In this document: positions 43,264-51,462 of the stretch, piece by piece
Layout of the letters: every line of letters begins with the position of its first letter
Position numbering within the stretch: position 1 is the first letter of the stretch
Assembly (NCBI RefSeq): GCF_013385425.1
Contig: NZ_JACAQA010000004.1
Span: forward strand, 345,213-409,212
Direction of reading: 5' to 3'
Origin: Pseudomonas gingeri
GTDB lineage: Bacteria; Pseudomonadota; Gammaproteobacteria; Pseudomonadales; Pseudomonadaceae
DNA: 64,000 bases
The notes under the pieces: model-generated
The model's database searches: none
Told to the model about the DNA's origin: nothing
The model's input: only the letters and a program-made list of their open reading frames with translations
Made by a program: the position numbers and the translations under genes

Positions 43264-43560
43264 TCATAACTCCTTGAAGGACACGATCAGCACGTCATCG
43301 ATAACCGTCAGCTTTAAATACACGTCGCCCACCTGCGTGCTGGGGCGGTACACGTCTTGCCAGATCATGTGATCGGCATGGGTCGTCATGCTCTTGTAGA
43401 AGTCCGTTGCTGTCAGCGCCGTCACGACCGCCAGCATATCTGACAGCTCTAGCCCCAACTCATTCGCGCCCGCTCGTGCGGTGTGGGTGGTGCGTACTTG
43501 TCCCGCTTCGACCAAGGCTTTGACGATGGATAGCTTGCAATGCGGGATGCGTTTTTCCAT
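43264..43560 (-). CDS. mqsR: MqsR mRNA interferase toxin
   Basis: This toxin is 98 residues, the same length as E. coli MqsR. The residues reported as important for RNA cleavage (K56, Q68, Y81, K96) fall at exactly these positions here. MqsR is a RelE-fold, GCU-specific mRNA interferase in E. coli; specificity here is inferred. It is the first gene of the operon (toxin first) and is followed directly by mqsA. A truncated second copy lies at 52745-52933. Confidence 0.95.
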   Translation of the reverse strand: MEKRIPHCKLSIVKALVEAGQVRTTHTARAGANELGLELSDMLAVVTALTATDFYKSMTTHADHMIWQDVYRPSTQVGDVYLKLTVIDDVLIVSFKEL

Positions 43561-43572
43561 GAGATTAGATAC

Positions 43573-43587
43573 TAACCTATTAGGTTT
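43573..43587. promoter_or_regulatory. MqsA operator palindrome
   Basis: AACCT-ATT-AGGTT at 43574-43586 lies 13 bp upstream of the mqsR start. E. coli MqsA binds AACCT-N3-AGGTT palindromes in its own promoter, so this is a direct match to a known operator. Confidence 0.85.
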
Positions 43588-43749
43588 TTATTTGGCAATT
43601 TGGTGGGCGTTTCGGCTGTATTGGAAACCAGCTTACTCCGTAGTGATGGAGGGGGCTTTGGAGGTGTATTTCAAGATTTGAAAGGCGTTGGAATGCCCCC
43701 TTGGTCTGTCGTCACCGACCAGGGGGCAACCCCAAGCGATTGTGTGGAC

Positions 43750-43971
43750 CTAAGCCTCCCACCCCGCGCCACTGACCGCCGCCTGCGCCAGCGGATGCAT
43801 GTCCGCCCCCTGATGTTCTGTCTGCCAGGCCAGTAACTCCTTGCGCATGCCCGGCGTCCAGAACATCTGCAGATGATTACGCACGCCGAGCACGGCCTGT
43901 TGCTGGTCCGGTTCGGTAGCGAAGTACTGGGCGATCTGGTTGGCCATCTTGATCAGGTTTTCAGTACTCAT
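43750..43971 (-). CDS. fdsD: Formate dehydrogenase delta subunit (FdsD)
   Basis: This 73-residue protein fits FdsD: NLIKMANQIAQYFATEPDQQ, the FWTPGMRKELL segment, then HPLAQAAVSG. FdsD is a small soluble subunit associated with the FdsA/B/G complex and needed for activity in related bacteria. Its start overlaps the fdsA stop by 4 bp, and it is the last gene of the operon. Confidence 0.92.
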   Translation of the reverse strand: MSTENLIKMANQIAQYFATEPDQQQAVLGVRNHLQMFWTPGMRKELLAWQTEHQGADMHPLAQAAVSGAGWEA

Positions 43972-46856
43972 CGGCGCACCTCGGCTTTGGCTCCGGCGCT
44001 GTGTTCATGGCGGCGCTCATCAAGCAGGCGTTGTTGTTCGTCGCTGAACTCCTGATAGCGTTTCTGCCACTCGGAAGGGTGGTAGACACGGCTGACTTCG
44101 ACGGCGGTGACCTTGTACTCCGGACAGTTGGTGGCCCAGTCGGAGTTGTCGGTGGTGATGACGTTGGCCCCCGATTCAGGGAAGTGGAAGGTGGTGTACA
44201 CCACGCCCGGGGCGACCCGTTCGGTGACCCGCGCGCGCAGTACGGTCTGTCCGGCGCGGCTGCCGATGCCGACCCAGTCGCCTTCGTTGATGCCACGGCT
44301 CTCGGCATCGCTCGGGTGGATTTCCAGGCGATCTTCGTCGTGCCAGGCGATGTTCTCGGTACGCCGGGTCTGGGCGCCGACGTTGTACTGGCTGAGGATG
44401 CGCCCGGTGGTCAGCAGCAGGGGATAGCGATTGTTGACCTTTTCCTCGGTGGGGATGTAGCCGGTAAGCATGAAACGCCCCTTGCCGCGCACGAATTCCT
44501 CGATATGCATGGTCGGCGTGCCGTCCGGTGCCTCGGCGTTGCACGGCCATTGCAGGCTGCCGTGGCTATCCAGCGCGGCATAGCTGACGTTGGTGAAGGT
44601 TGGCGTCAGGCTGGCGATTTCGTCCATGATTTCCGACGGGTGCTTGTAGTTCATGGGGTAACCCAGGGCGTTGGCCAGGGCCACCGTGCCTTCCCAGTCG
44701 GCTTTGCCGCCGAGCGGTTCCATGACCTTGCGCACTCGGGAGATGCGCCGCTCGGCGTTGGTGAAGGTGCCGTCCTTTTCCAGGAACGAACTGCCCGGCA
44801 GGAACACGTGGGCGAACTTGGCGGTTTCGTTGAGGAAAATATCCTGCACCACAATGCATTCCATGGCCGACAGGGCCGCGGTGACATGCTGGGTATTGGG
44901 GTCGCTCTGGGCGATATCTTCGCCCTGGCAGTACAGGCCCTTGAAGCTACCGCTGAGGGCGGCTTCGAACATATTGGGGATGCGCAGCCCTGGGTCGGGT
45001 TGCAGGCTGACGTGCCAGGCCTGTTCGAACTGCGCCCGTACCACCTCGTTGGAGATGTGCCGGTAACCGGGCAATTCGTGGGGGAAGGAGCCCATGTCGC
45101 AGGAGCCCTGCACGTTGTTCTGACCCCGCAGTGGGTTCACGCCCACGCCTTCGCGACCGATATTGCCGGTGGCCATGGCCAGGTTGGCGATACCCATCAC
45201 CGCTGTGCTGCCCTGGCTGTGTTCGGTGACGCCCAGGCCGTAGTAGATCGCCGCGTTGTTGCCGCCGGCATACAGGCGGGCGGCGGCACGGATATCGGCA
45301 GCGGCGACGCCGCAGATCGGGCCAAGGACTTCCGGCGAGTTTTCCGCGCGACTGACGAATTCGCTCCAGCGGGCGAAATCGTTGCCCTCGCAGCGGGCGT
45401 CGATAAAGGCCTGGTCGAGCAGGCCTTCGGTGACGATGACGTGGGCCAGGGCATTGAGCATGGCAACGTTGGTGCCCGGGCGCAGGGCCAGGTGCAGGTC
45501 GGCGCGACCGTGTACCGCGTCCACCAGGTCGATGCGCCGTGGGTCGATAACGATCAATCGTGCGCCTTCACGCAGACGGCGTTTGAGTTGGGAAGCAAAC
45601 ACCGGATGGGCATCGCTGGGGTTGGCGCCCATCACTAGGATCACGTCGGCCTGCATCACCGAGTCGAAACTCTGGGTCCCGGCGGATTCGCCCAGGGTTT
45701 GTTTCAGGCCATAGCCTGTGGGCGAATGGCATACCCGCGCGCAGGTGTCGACGTTGTTGTTGCCGAAGGCGGCCCGCACCAGTTTTTGCACCAGGTAGGT
45801 TTCTTCGTTGGTGCAGCGGCTGGAGGTGATGCCGCCAATGGAATCGCGACCGTATTTCTGCTGCAGGCGGCGGAATTCGCTGGCGGCGTAGGTCACCGCT
45901 TCATCCCAGCTGACTTCCTGCCAAGGGTCGTTGATGTGCTTGCGGATCATCGGCTTGGTGATGCGATCCGGGTGGCTGGCGTAGCCCCAGGCAAAACGTC
46001 CCTTGACGCAGGAGTGGCCGTGGTTGGCCTGGCCGTTCTTGTCGGGAACCATACGCACCAGCTTGTCGCCTTTCATCTCGGCGCGGAACGAGCAACCCAC
46101 GCCGCAATAGGCACAGGTGGTGATCACGGCGCGTTCGGGCTGGCCCAGTTCGACCACGCTTTTTTCCATCAGGGTCGCGGTGGGGCAGGCCTGCACACAG
46201 GCGCCGCAGGACACGCATTCCGAGTCGAGGAAATTCTCGCCACCGGCGGCTGAGACCCGGGATTCGAAGCCGCGTCCGGTAATGGTCAGGGCAAAGGTGC
46301 CCTGGGTTTCTTCGCAGGCGCGCACGCAGCGGTTGCAGACGATGCACTTGCTCGGGTCGTAGTCGAAGTAGGGGTTGGAGGTGTCTTTCTGGTCGGCCAG
46401 GTGGTTTTCACCTTCATAGCCGTAGCGCACCTCCCGCAGGCCGACCTGGCCGGCGACGGTCTGCAGTTCGCAGTTGCCGTTGGCCGAGCAGGTCAGGCAG
46501 TCCAGCGGGTGATCGGAGATGTACAGCTCCATGACGTTGCGGCGCAGGCTGGCGAGCTTCGGTGTCTGGGTGTGCACGCTCATGCCTTCGCTGACCGGCG
46601 TGGTGCAGGACGCCGGGTAGCCGCGCATGCCGTCGATTTCCACCAGGCACATGCGGCAGGAGCCGAAGGCTTCCAGGCTGTCGGTGGCACACAGCTTGGG
46701 AATGGTGGTGCCCAGCAGCGCGGCGGCACGCATCACCGAGGTGCCTTCGGGCACGCTGATGCTGCGGCCGTCGATATTCAGGGTGACCTGCACCTGGCTG
46801 TCGCGGGCCGGGGTGCCGAGGTCGATATCGGTATTCGGGTCGAAGAGAGTGATCAT
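43968..46856 (-). CDS. fdsA: NAD-dependent formate dehydrogenase alpha subunit (FdsA)
   Basis: This 962-residue catalytic subunit starts at the ATG at 46856, overlapping fdsB. The N-terminus holds a plant-type [2Fe-2S] domain (LEAFGSCRMCLVEIDGMRGY) and NuoG-like [4Fe-4S] sites, including the H-box HPLDCLTCSANGNCELQ. Two ferredoxin-type clusters (CIVCNRCVRACE, CVSCGACVQACPT) follow. The molybdopterin domain opens with CAYCGVGC. The active-site residue is Cys376 in ARVCHSPTG, not selenocysteine. It oxidises formate to CO2 with a bis-MGD cofactor and passes electrons to FdsB. Confidence 0.96.
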   Translation of the reverse strand: MITLFDPNTDIDLGTPARDSQVQVTLNIDGRSISVPEGTSVMRAAALLGTTIPKLCATDSLEAFGSCRMCLVEIDGMRGYPASCTTPVSEGMSVHTQTPKLASLRRNVMELYISDHPLDCLTCSANGNCELQTVAGQVGLREVRYGYEGENHLADQKDTSNPYFDYDPSKCIVCNRCVRACEETQGTFALTITGRGFESRVSAAGGENFLDSECVSCGACVQACPTATLMEKSVVELGQPERAVITTCAYCGVGCSFRAEMKGDKLVRMVPDKNGQANHGHSCVKGRFAWGYASHPDRITKPMIRKHINDPWQEVSWDEAVTYAASEFRRLQQKYGRDSIGGITSSRCTNEETYLVQKLVRAAFGNNNVDTCARVCHSPTGYGLKQTLGESAGTQSFDSVMQADVILVMGANPSDAHPVFASQLKRRLREGARLIVIDPRRIDLVDAVHGRADLHLALRPGTNVAMLNALAHVIVTEGLLDQAFIDARCEGNDFARWSEFVSRAENSPEVLGPICGVAAADIRAAARLYAGGNNAAIYYGLGVTEHSQGSTAVMGIANLAMATGNIGREGVGVNPLRGQNNVQGSCDMGSFPHELPGYRHISNEVVRAQFEQAWHVSLQPDPGLRIPNMFEAALSGSFKGLYCQGEDIAQSDPNTQHVTAALSAMECIVVQDIFLNETAKFAHVFLPGSSFLEKDGTFTNAERRISRVRKVMEPLGGKADWEGTVALANALGYPMNYKHPSEIMDEIASLTPTFTNVSYAALDSHGSLQWPCNAEAPDGTPTMHIEEFVRGKGRFMLTGYIPTEEKVNNRYPLLLTTGRILSQYNVGAQTRRTENIAWHDEDRLEIHPSDAESRGINEGDWVGIGSRAGQTVLRARVTERVAPGVVYTTFHFPESGANVITTDNSDWATNCPEYKVTAVEVSRVYHPSEWQKRYQEFSDEQQRLLDERRHEHSAGAKAEVRR

Positions 46857-48415
46857 TGCTCGGCCTCCGAGGATTGCAGACCGAAGTCGGCGGGGAAGTA
46901 CTTGAGGGCGCTGGCCACCGGGTAGGAAGTCATGCCGCCCAGTGCGCAGAGCGAACCGTATTGCAGGGTGTCGCACAGGTCCTTGAGGATGAGCGCCTGG
47001 GTATCACGACCGTTCTGGTCGGGTGCGGCGAGCAGGCGATCGATGACCTCCACGCCGCGGGTCGAGCCGATGCGGCAAGGGGTGCATTTGCCGCAGGATT
47101 CCTCGGCGCAGAACTGCAGGGCGAAGCGCGCCATGCGGGCCATGTCCAGGCTGTCATCAGCCACTACCACGCCACCGTGACCGAGCATGGCGCCGATGGC
47201 GGCGAAGGCTTCGTAATCCAGGGGTGTGTCGAATTGGCTGGGTGGCACCCAAGCGCCGAGGGGACCACCGACTTGGGCGGCCTTCAATGGCCTGCCACTG
47301 GCAGTGCCGCCGCCGTAGTCTTCCACCAGTTCCCGCAGGGTCAGGCCAAATGCCCGTTCCACCAGGCCGCCGTGACGGATATTGCCGGCCAGTTGGAAGG
47401 GCATGGTGCCCAGGGAGCGGCCCATGCCGTAGTCGCGATAGAACTGCGCGCCCTTGGCCAGAATCAGCGGCACCGAGGCCAGGGTCAGCACGTTGTGCAC
47501 CAGGGTCGGCAGGCCGAACAGGCCCTTCAGGGCGGGAATCGGCGGCTTGGCGCGGACGATCCCGCGCTTGCCTTCGAGGGAGTCCAGCAGCGCGGTTTCC
47601 TCGCCGCAGATATAGGCGCCGGCACCGACGCGCACTTCCATATCAAAGGCCAGGCCGCTGCCGCTGACATTAGATCCAAGGTAACCAGCGGCGCGGGCGA
47701 TATCCAGTGCGTCGCGCAGTGTGGCCACGGCCTGTGGATATTCCGAGCGCACATAGATGTAGCCGTAGCTGGCGCCGACGCTGATACCGGCGATGGCCAT
47801 GCCTTCGATCAGCAAGAAGGGGTCGCCTTCCATCAACATGCGGTCGGCGAAGGTGCCGGAGTCGCCTTCGTCGGCGTTGCAGACAATGTACTTCTGCGCC
47901 GCCTGGGCGCCGCGCACCGTGCGCCATTTGATCCCGGCGGGGAAGGCCGCGCCGCCACGGCCACGCAGGCCTGAGTCGAACACGGCGGTAGCGGTCTGCT
48001 CGCCGCCCAGGGCGATGGCCTGGGTCAGGCCCTCGAAGCCTCCGTGGGCTTGGTAGTCCTCGAGAGATAGCGGCCGGGTAATCCCGGCACGGGCGAACAG
48101 CAGGCGTTGTTGTGTCTTCAGATAAGGCAACTGTTCCACCGGGCCCAGGGCCAGGGGATGGGTGGATGGATCGCCTTGCAGTGCATCGAGCAGGGACGGC
48201 ACATCGGCAACCGTCAGCGGGCCGAAGCCGATTCGGCCTTGCGCACTGTCGATTTCCAGCAGCGGCTCCAGCCAGTACAGGCCACGGGAGCTGGTGCGTT
48301 GCAGGTCCAGCGGCAGATTGCGCTCGCGGGCTTGGGTGGCCAGGGCCACGGCGACCTCATCGGCACCCACGGCACGGGCAAGGGAATCGGCGGGGAGATA
48401 GAGGCTCGGCATCAT
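46853..48415 (-). CDS. fdsB: NAD-dependent formate dehydrogenase beta subunit (FdsB, NuoF-like)
   Basis: This 520-residue protein starts at the ATG at 48415, overlapping the fdsG stop, with GGAGG upstream. After an N-terminal thioredoxin-like part, the FMN site GLRGRGGAAFPAGIKW and the NADH site NADEGDSGTFADRMLMEGDP follow. The C-terminal [4Fe-4S] ligands are in ESCGKCTPCRIGS. It reduces NAD+ with electrons from FdsA. Confidence 0.95.
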   Translation of the reverse strand: MMPSLYLPADSLARAVGADEVAVALATQARERNLPLDLQRTSSRGLYWLEPLLEIDSAQGRIGFGPLTVADVPSLLDALQGDPSTHPLALGPVEQLPYLKTQQRLLFARAGITRPLSLEDYQAHGGFEGLTQAIALGGEQTATAVFDSGLRGRGGAAFPAGIKWRTVRGAQAAQKYIVCNADEGDSGTFADRMLMEGDPFLLIEGMAIAGISVGASYGYIYVRSEYPQAVATLRDALDIARAAGYLGSNVSGSGLAFDMEVRVGAGAYICGEETALLDSLEGKRGIVRAKPPIPALKGLFGLPTLVHNVLTLASVPLILAKGAQFYRDYGMGRSLGTMPFQLAGNIRHGGLVERAFGLTLRELVEDYGGGTASGRPLKAAQVGGPLGAWVPPSQFDTPLDYEAFAAIGAMLGHGGVVVADDSLDMARMARFALQFCAEESCGKCTPCRIGSTRGVEVIDRLLAAPDQNGRDTQALILKDLCDTLQYGSLCALGGMTSYPVASALKYFPADFGLQSSEAEQ

Positions 48416-48888
48416 GCGTCCTCCCGGCATGTATCGAGCAGGGCATCCAGGCGCTCGGCGCTGAGTCGCGCATGCACCTGGCCGTCCAGCTCCAGGGCCG
48501 GCGAGCAGGCGCAGGCACCGAGGCAATAGACCGGGCGCAGGCTGATGCTGCCGTCGGCACTGCTGCCGTGGTCGTCCAGTTGCAGGCGTTCGCGCAGTTG
48601 CGCGGCGAGCTGCTCGGCGCCGCGGCTCTGGCAGGATTCGGCGCGGCACAGGCGCAGGATATGCCGGGCCGGAGGCGCGCTACGGAAGTCGTGGTAGAAG
48701 CTGATCACCCCGCGTACTTCGGCTTGACTCAGGTTGAGGGCGTGGGCAATCTCGGGGACGGCGGCATCGGGGATATAGCCGATGCCCGCCTGAATCTCAT
48801 GGAGGATGGGCAACAGTGCGCCGGGGGAGCCCTTGTGGCGCTCCAGCACGTTGTTGACCATGGGCAGGTACAACATCTCATCAGGCAT
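48412..48888 (-). CDS. fdsG: Formate dehydrogenase gamma subunit (FdsG, NuoE-like)
   Basis: This 158-residue protein starts at the ATG at 48888, where GAGGA has good spacing; the frame is open to 48960 without a better start. It has a NuoE-like helical part (HEIQAGIGYIPDAAVPEIAH) and a thioredoxin-like [2Fe-2S] domain with ligands in LCRAESCQ and YCLGACACSP. It supplies an electron-transfer cluster to the FdsABG complex. It is the first gene of fdsGBAD; the gap upstream holds its promoter. Confidence 0.94.
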   Translation of the reverse strand: MPDEMLYLPMVNNVLERHKGSPGALLPILHEIQAGIGYIPDAAVPEIAHALNLSQAEVRGVISFYHDFRSAPPARHILRLCRAESCQSRGAEQLAAQLRERLQLDDHGSSADGSISLRPVYCLGACACSPALELDGQVHARLSAERLDALLDTCREDA

Positions 48889-48960
48889 ACGGCATTCCTC
48901 ACGGTCACGGACAAACCAGGCGGTTGTCGGTTGTCCGAAAGTGTCGGCTGCGGCACTCAC

Positions 48961-48981
48961 GCCACGTCACGGTATCGTGGC
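48961..48981. promoter_or_regulatory. Inverted repeat upstream of fdsG
   Basis: GCCACG-N9-CGTGGC lies about 73 bp upstream of the fdsG start. It could be an operator for a LysR-type or other regulator of the fds operon. No regulator gene is adjacent. Confidence 0.35.
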
Positions 48982-49212
48982 ATTTCAGGCCGTTGGCCAG
49001 GCACCCTGGGCGGGCATCTTGTTGGGCCCGATGCGGTCTTTGCCGCACCTCTTCAGGGCATAAAAGGCAGCTTGCCACGCGGCCTATGATTCGCCTGCAC
49101 CAAAGCGACGTACGCGGTTCTTTTTGCGACCGCCTGTTGAGTCTAGATGAGTGCTGACCGAGGTGTTGTCCACGAGGGGGCGGGGTGCCTCTTTTTCCAG
49201 AAAGTGGAGGCG

Positions 49213-49243
49213 AAAAAAAACCGCCTTAGTAGGGCGGTTTTTT
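49213..49243. terminator. Terminator-like hairpin with TTAGTA loop, unit A of element copy 2
   Basis: Eight A, ACCGCC-TTAGTA-GGGCGGT and six T match the copy 1 hairpin, with a compensated base pair change (CCGCC/GGCGG against CCACC/GGTGG). A second hairpin GCAAGTCTGGC-ATAAA-GCCAGCTTGC follows at 49247-49271. Confidence 0.78.
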
Positions 49244-49449
49244 CCGCAAGTCTGGCATAAAGCCAGCTTGCATATCTCACAGAGACCATCGACGTGGATC
49301 CTCAGTTTACTGTCGTTAGCTGCATCATGCAACGCTGTGCTTGCTTCGCGGCGACAGGGTTATTGAGTACTGATTGATTATGAAATATTTTGATCAACGT
49401 TAGTTTGAAAAATATCCCTGTAATGGGAATTAAGGCCGGTGCGCTCAGG

Positions 49450-49455
49450 TATTAT
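49450..49455 (+). promoter_or_regulatory. Candidate -10 element of copy 2
   Basis: TATTAT in GCGCTCAGGTATTAT is 127 nt before the second tag, the same distance as TATGAT in copy 1. A start near 49462 would give an RNA of about 345 nt ending at the terminator at 49809. Confidence 0.45.
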
Positions 49456-49663
49456 GTCCACGCTCTCACGCTCGAGAGTCCTTGTGAAGTGGCCAAGCCC
49501 GCGCGCGCATTCCGTTCTCCTGACACGGCTTAGTAACCCGTGCCGGATTTATTCAGGAGTTCACCAGCCTGGCCGCCTCACAGAGACCATCGCCGTGGAT
49601 CTCGAAGGCGTACATGTTCCGGTAAGTACGCTGGAGGTTTGGCCCACCTTGGAGGGCCAAAGT

Positions 49664-49765
49664 ATGTCAAAGATTCTGCGACGTACCTGGAGCCTCGTAG
49701 TGAACGCATTTCGGGCTTATCGCCTGTATGAGTTTCTGCGGGATCATTTCGATAATCAGCGGTAA
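49664..49765 (+). CDS. 33-residue small ORF of element copy 2
   Basis: ATG at 49664 has GGAGG at 49651-49655 and stops at 49763-49765. The product begins MSKILRRTWSLVVN and differs from the copy 1 product at five positions; the core RRTWSLVVN and LYEFLRDH are identical. The frame is open upstream, but that extension is not kept in copy 1 because of a 1-nt indel, so I favour this start. No family is recognised. Confidence 0.55.
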   Translation: MSKILRRTWSLVVNAFRAYRLYEFLRDHFDNQR

Positions 49766-49779
49766 AGGTTGTTGAAGTG

Positions 49780-49809
49780 GCCCGTCCCGGCTTCGGTCGG
49801 GGCGGGTTT
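49780..49809 (+). terminator. Terminator closing element copy 2
   Basis: CCCGTCCCGGC-TTCG-GTCGGGGCGGG and TTT form a stable hairpin 15 bp after the small ORF, nearly identical to the copy 1 terminator. Confidence 0.85.
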
Positions 49810-49958
49810 AGCAATGCGTCTGCTATTTGATTGTCCATTCCCTCTCTTTGCCCTTCAGCCATTCCCGGCAATCGTCGGGCAGATCATCAATTGGGTAACT
49901 AATATATGGTTGTATTCCGAGTATTCGCACGCTCTACATGATTACTGCACCTGCCCGA

Positions 49959-50108
49959 CTAGCGGCGTCGACGCTGTTCGGACGCAAAAACTGCCGCAAC
50001 CGCTGAAAGTCTGGCACGGTTCACCCATTTGGCCTTGATGATTTTCAGATCGGTCAGGTTGCCTGCTTCTGCGTCGGCGATTCCATCGGCAATTGCATTG
50101 ATGTGCCA
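49959..50108 (-). pseudogene. Fragment of a ribbon-helix-helix gene
   Basis: The minus-strand frame reads HINAIADGIADAEAGNLTDL followed by KIIKAKWVNRA. This matches the C-terminal half of the intact protein at 36911-37165 at most positions. The DNA-binding N-terminus is missing, and the end runs into unrelated arginine-rich sequence. It is a remnant. Confidence 0.75.
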
Positions 50109-50125
50109 GGGTGTGGGCTTAACGC

Positions 50126-50494
50126 TCACTGGAATTGTTCCCCTATACAGAATGCGATAGCGGCAAGAAAAAAAGGGATCTCAAAATACAATGGGGCTTT
50201 GATCCATCGCTTGAGTGTTGGTGGAATAACGTCTATTTCTTGCTGAGTCAAGAATCCGCGCCAGATGAACATCTTGGGGAACATGACCATCATACTTATC
50301 AATCCCTGTCTCATTGAGCGATCCTTGAACGAGTTGCCTCCCCACCATCGGCAATGGCCAATCATCATTGTGTTATCCTTGAAGTAGACCTCAACAAGAT
50401 CCAGCTTGGCCTTCGTGACATAGGCTGACAAGCCAACACCAAGGAATAATAGAAACAGAGACAGAAAAGCCCCCACCGCTTTTAATGTCATCAT
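50126..50494 (-). CDS. Small membrane protein, possible immunity protein
   Basis: This 122-residue protein has a strong N-terminal membrane helix (VGAFLSLFLLFLGVGLSAYV), a polar middle with a WWGGN motif, and a second hydrophobic stretch near the C-terminus (YFEIPFFLAAIAFCIG). It starts at or overlapping the stop of the gene at 50494, so translation is coupled. The pairing with a glycine-zipper protein suggests effector plus immunity, which is inference. The family is not recognised. It is AT-richer than its surroundings, which suggests transfer. Confidence 0.65.
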   Translation of the reverse strand: MMTLKAVGAFLSLFLLFLGVGLSAYVTKAKLDLVEVYFKDNTMMIGHCRWWGGNSFKDRSMRQGLISMMVMFPKMFIWRGFLTQQEIDVIPPTLKRWIKAPLYFEIPFFLAAIAFCIGEQFQ

Positions 50495-51462
50495 CAGTAC
50501 TGCCCCTCATAAATCAAATCACCGGTATACTCTCCCAGTCCCCCACCAATCTTCCCACCGATATATCCACCTGCGGCTGCGCCGATAATCCCACACCCCA
50601 AAGCCCCCCACCCTCCAGATACAACACCCAATCCAATGGCGCATATGATGGGACCGGCCTTACCTCCAAGTACTCCACCGAAGTGAGATCCCGTAATTCC
50701 TGCGACCACTTTACCGCCTTCGACATACCGCGCTTTTCTGCACTGCTCCTCGCGCCCGGTCGAACATGCCTCTTGAATTGCCAGCCCCGCCGCTCCCACG
50801 TCCAGCGTCATGCCCACATAACCGCCTTTGCTCAGAAAACGGGAGGTACTGGCAATCTTGTTGATCCGCTGCGCATACCAGTCGATTTCCTGGCGATGCA
50901 GATAGCGTCGGGTGGAAATGCCGAGCATTTTCTTGATCGATTTGTTGTGCCGCAAGCTGGTGCCGTAATGGCCGACGCCCTGGAGTTGGGTGTCCAGCTT
51001 CTGGAATAGGGCCTGTCGCTTGGCGATGAATTCGGCCTTGGCTGAAACACCGCCTTTCAGATGCTGCTGATGCAGTTTTTCGATGTCTTTCAAGGTGTCC
51101 TCAACCCCGCTCAAATGCCGTCCCCAGGCGGCTGTGGTGCTACCGATGCCAATCGAGCTGTAACCCAGCAACCCCTGTAACAAATCATAGTTGTTCAGGA
51201 TCTCGACACCCGCCCTGGGTTCGAGACTCAGGGCCAGGTCGATTTCCCGGGCCCGGGTCATCAGCCAGGCCTCTTCGAAGGTGCAGGACGCCGTAGTATC
51301 GTCGGGCACGATCACCAGTTGCCCGGGGGTTACCATCGAGCGGCGCAGGTGACTATTGACCGTGTCGAACTTGGTCAGTGCATGTGAACCACGCTGTATC
51401 AATAGCTGGCTTTTCAGGCTGGGGTAATGGGTGGTCTTTTCATTGATGAATCCGTGCGCCAC
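50494..51462 (-). CDS. Glycine-zipper protein, candidate membrane-acting effector
   Basis: This 322-residue protein lacks a signal peptide. The N-terminus (about 1-80) contains VTPGQLVIVPDD. The middle is helical and charged. The last 75 residues are hydrophobic and glycine-rich (VVAGITGSHFGGVLGGKAG, then AAAGGYIGGKIGGGLGEYTG), the kind of glycine zipper that inserts in membranes. No PAAR, VgrG or colicin domain is visible. With the small membrane protein encoded immediately downstream, it resembles antibacterial effector/immunity pairs delivered by type VI or contact-dependent systems, but no secretion gene is nearby. Function is unproven. Confidence 0.6.
   Translation of the reverse strand: MAHGFINEKTTHYPSLKSQLLIQRGSHALTKFDTVNSHLRRSMVTPGQLVIVPDDTTASCTFEEAWLMTRAREIDLALSLEPRAGVEILNNYDLLQGLLGYSSIGIGSTTAAWGRHLSGVEDTLKDIEKLHQQHLKGGVSAKAEFIAKRQALFQKLDTQLQGVGHYGTSLRHNKSIKKMLGISTRRYLHRQEIDWYAQRINKIASTSRFLSKGGYVGMTLDVGAAGLAIQEACSTGREEQCRKARYVEGGKVVAGITGSHFGGVLGGKAGPIICAIGLGVVSGGWGALGCGIIGAAAGGYIGGKIGGGLGEYTGDLIYEGQY

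Larger units (their letters stand above)
49213..49809 (+). repeat. 597-bp structured element, copy 2
   Basis: Same order as 32001-32598: hairpin A, tag, divergent middle, -10-like hexamer, hairpin B (CCTGACACGG...CCGTGCC...TCAGG, about 49519-49557), tag, 33-codon ORF, terminator. The tag CTCACAGAGACCATCG plus a shared CGTGGATC occurs at 49276-49300 and 49577-49601. The tag differs from copy 1, but both tags within this copy agree. Confidence 0.75.
48889..50125. other. Long non-genic gap: fds promoter region and element copy 2
   Basis: The first 320 bp hold the fds promoter region, including the inverted repeat at 48961-48981. Positions 49213-49809 are the second copy of the 597-bp element, listed separately. 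A decayed ribbon-helix-helix fragment lies at 49959-50108. The remaining sequence between 49810 and 49958 shows nothing I can name. Confidence 0.6.

Noticed and set aside
44001..45638. Plus-strand frame opposite fdsA
   Set aside because: fdsA carries all cofactor motifs; this frame is an artefact of codon bias.
49439..49765. 108-codon version of the small ORF in element copy 2
   Set aside because: The extension is not kept in copy 1 because of a 1-nt indel, and substitutions there are not biased to third positions. Only the last 33 codons behave as coding.
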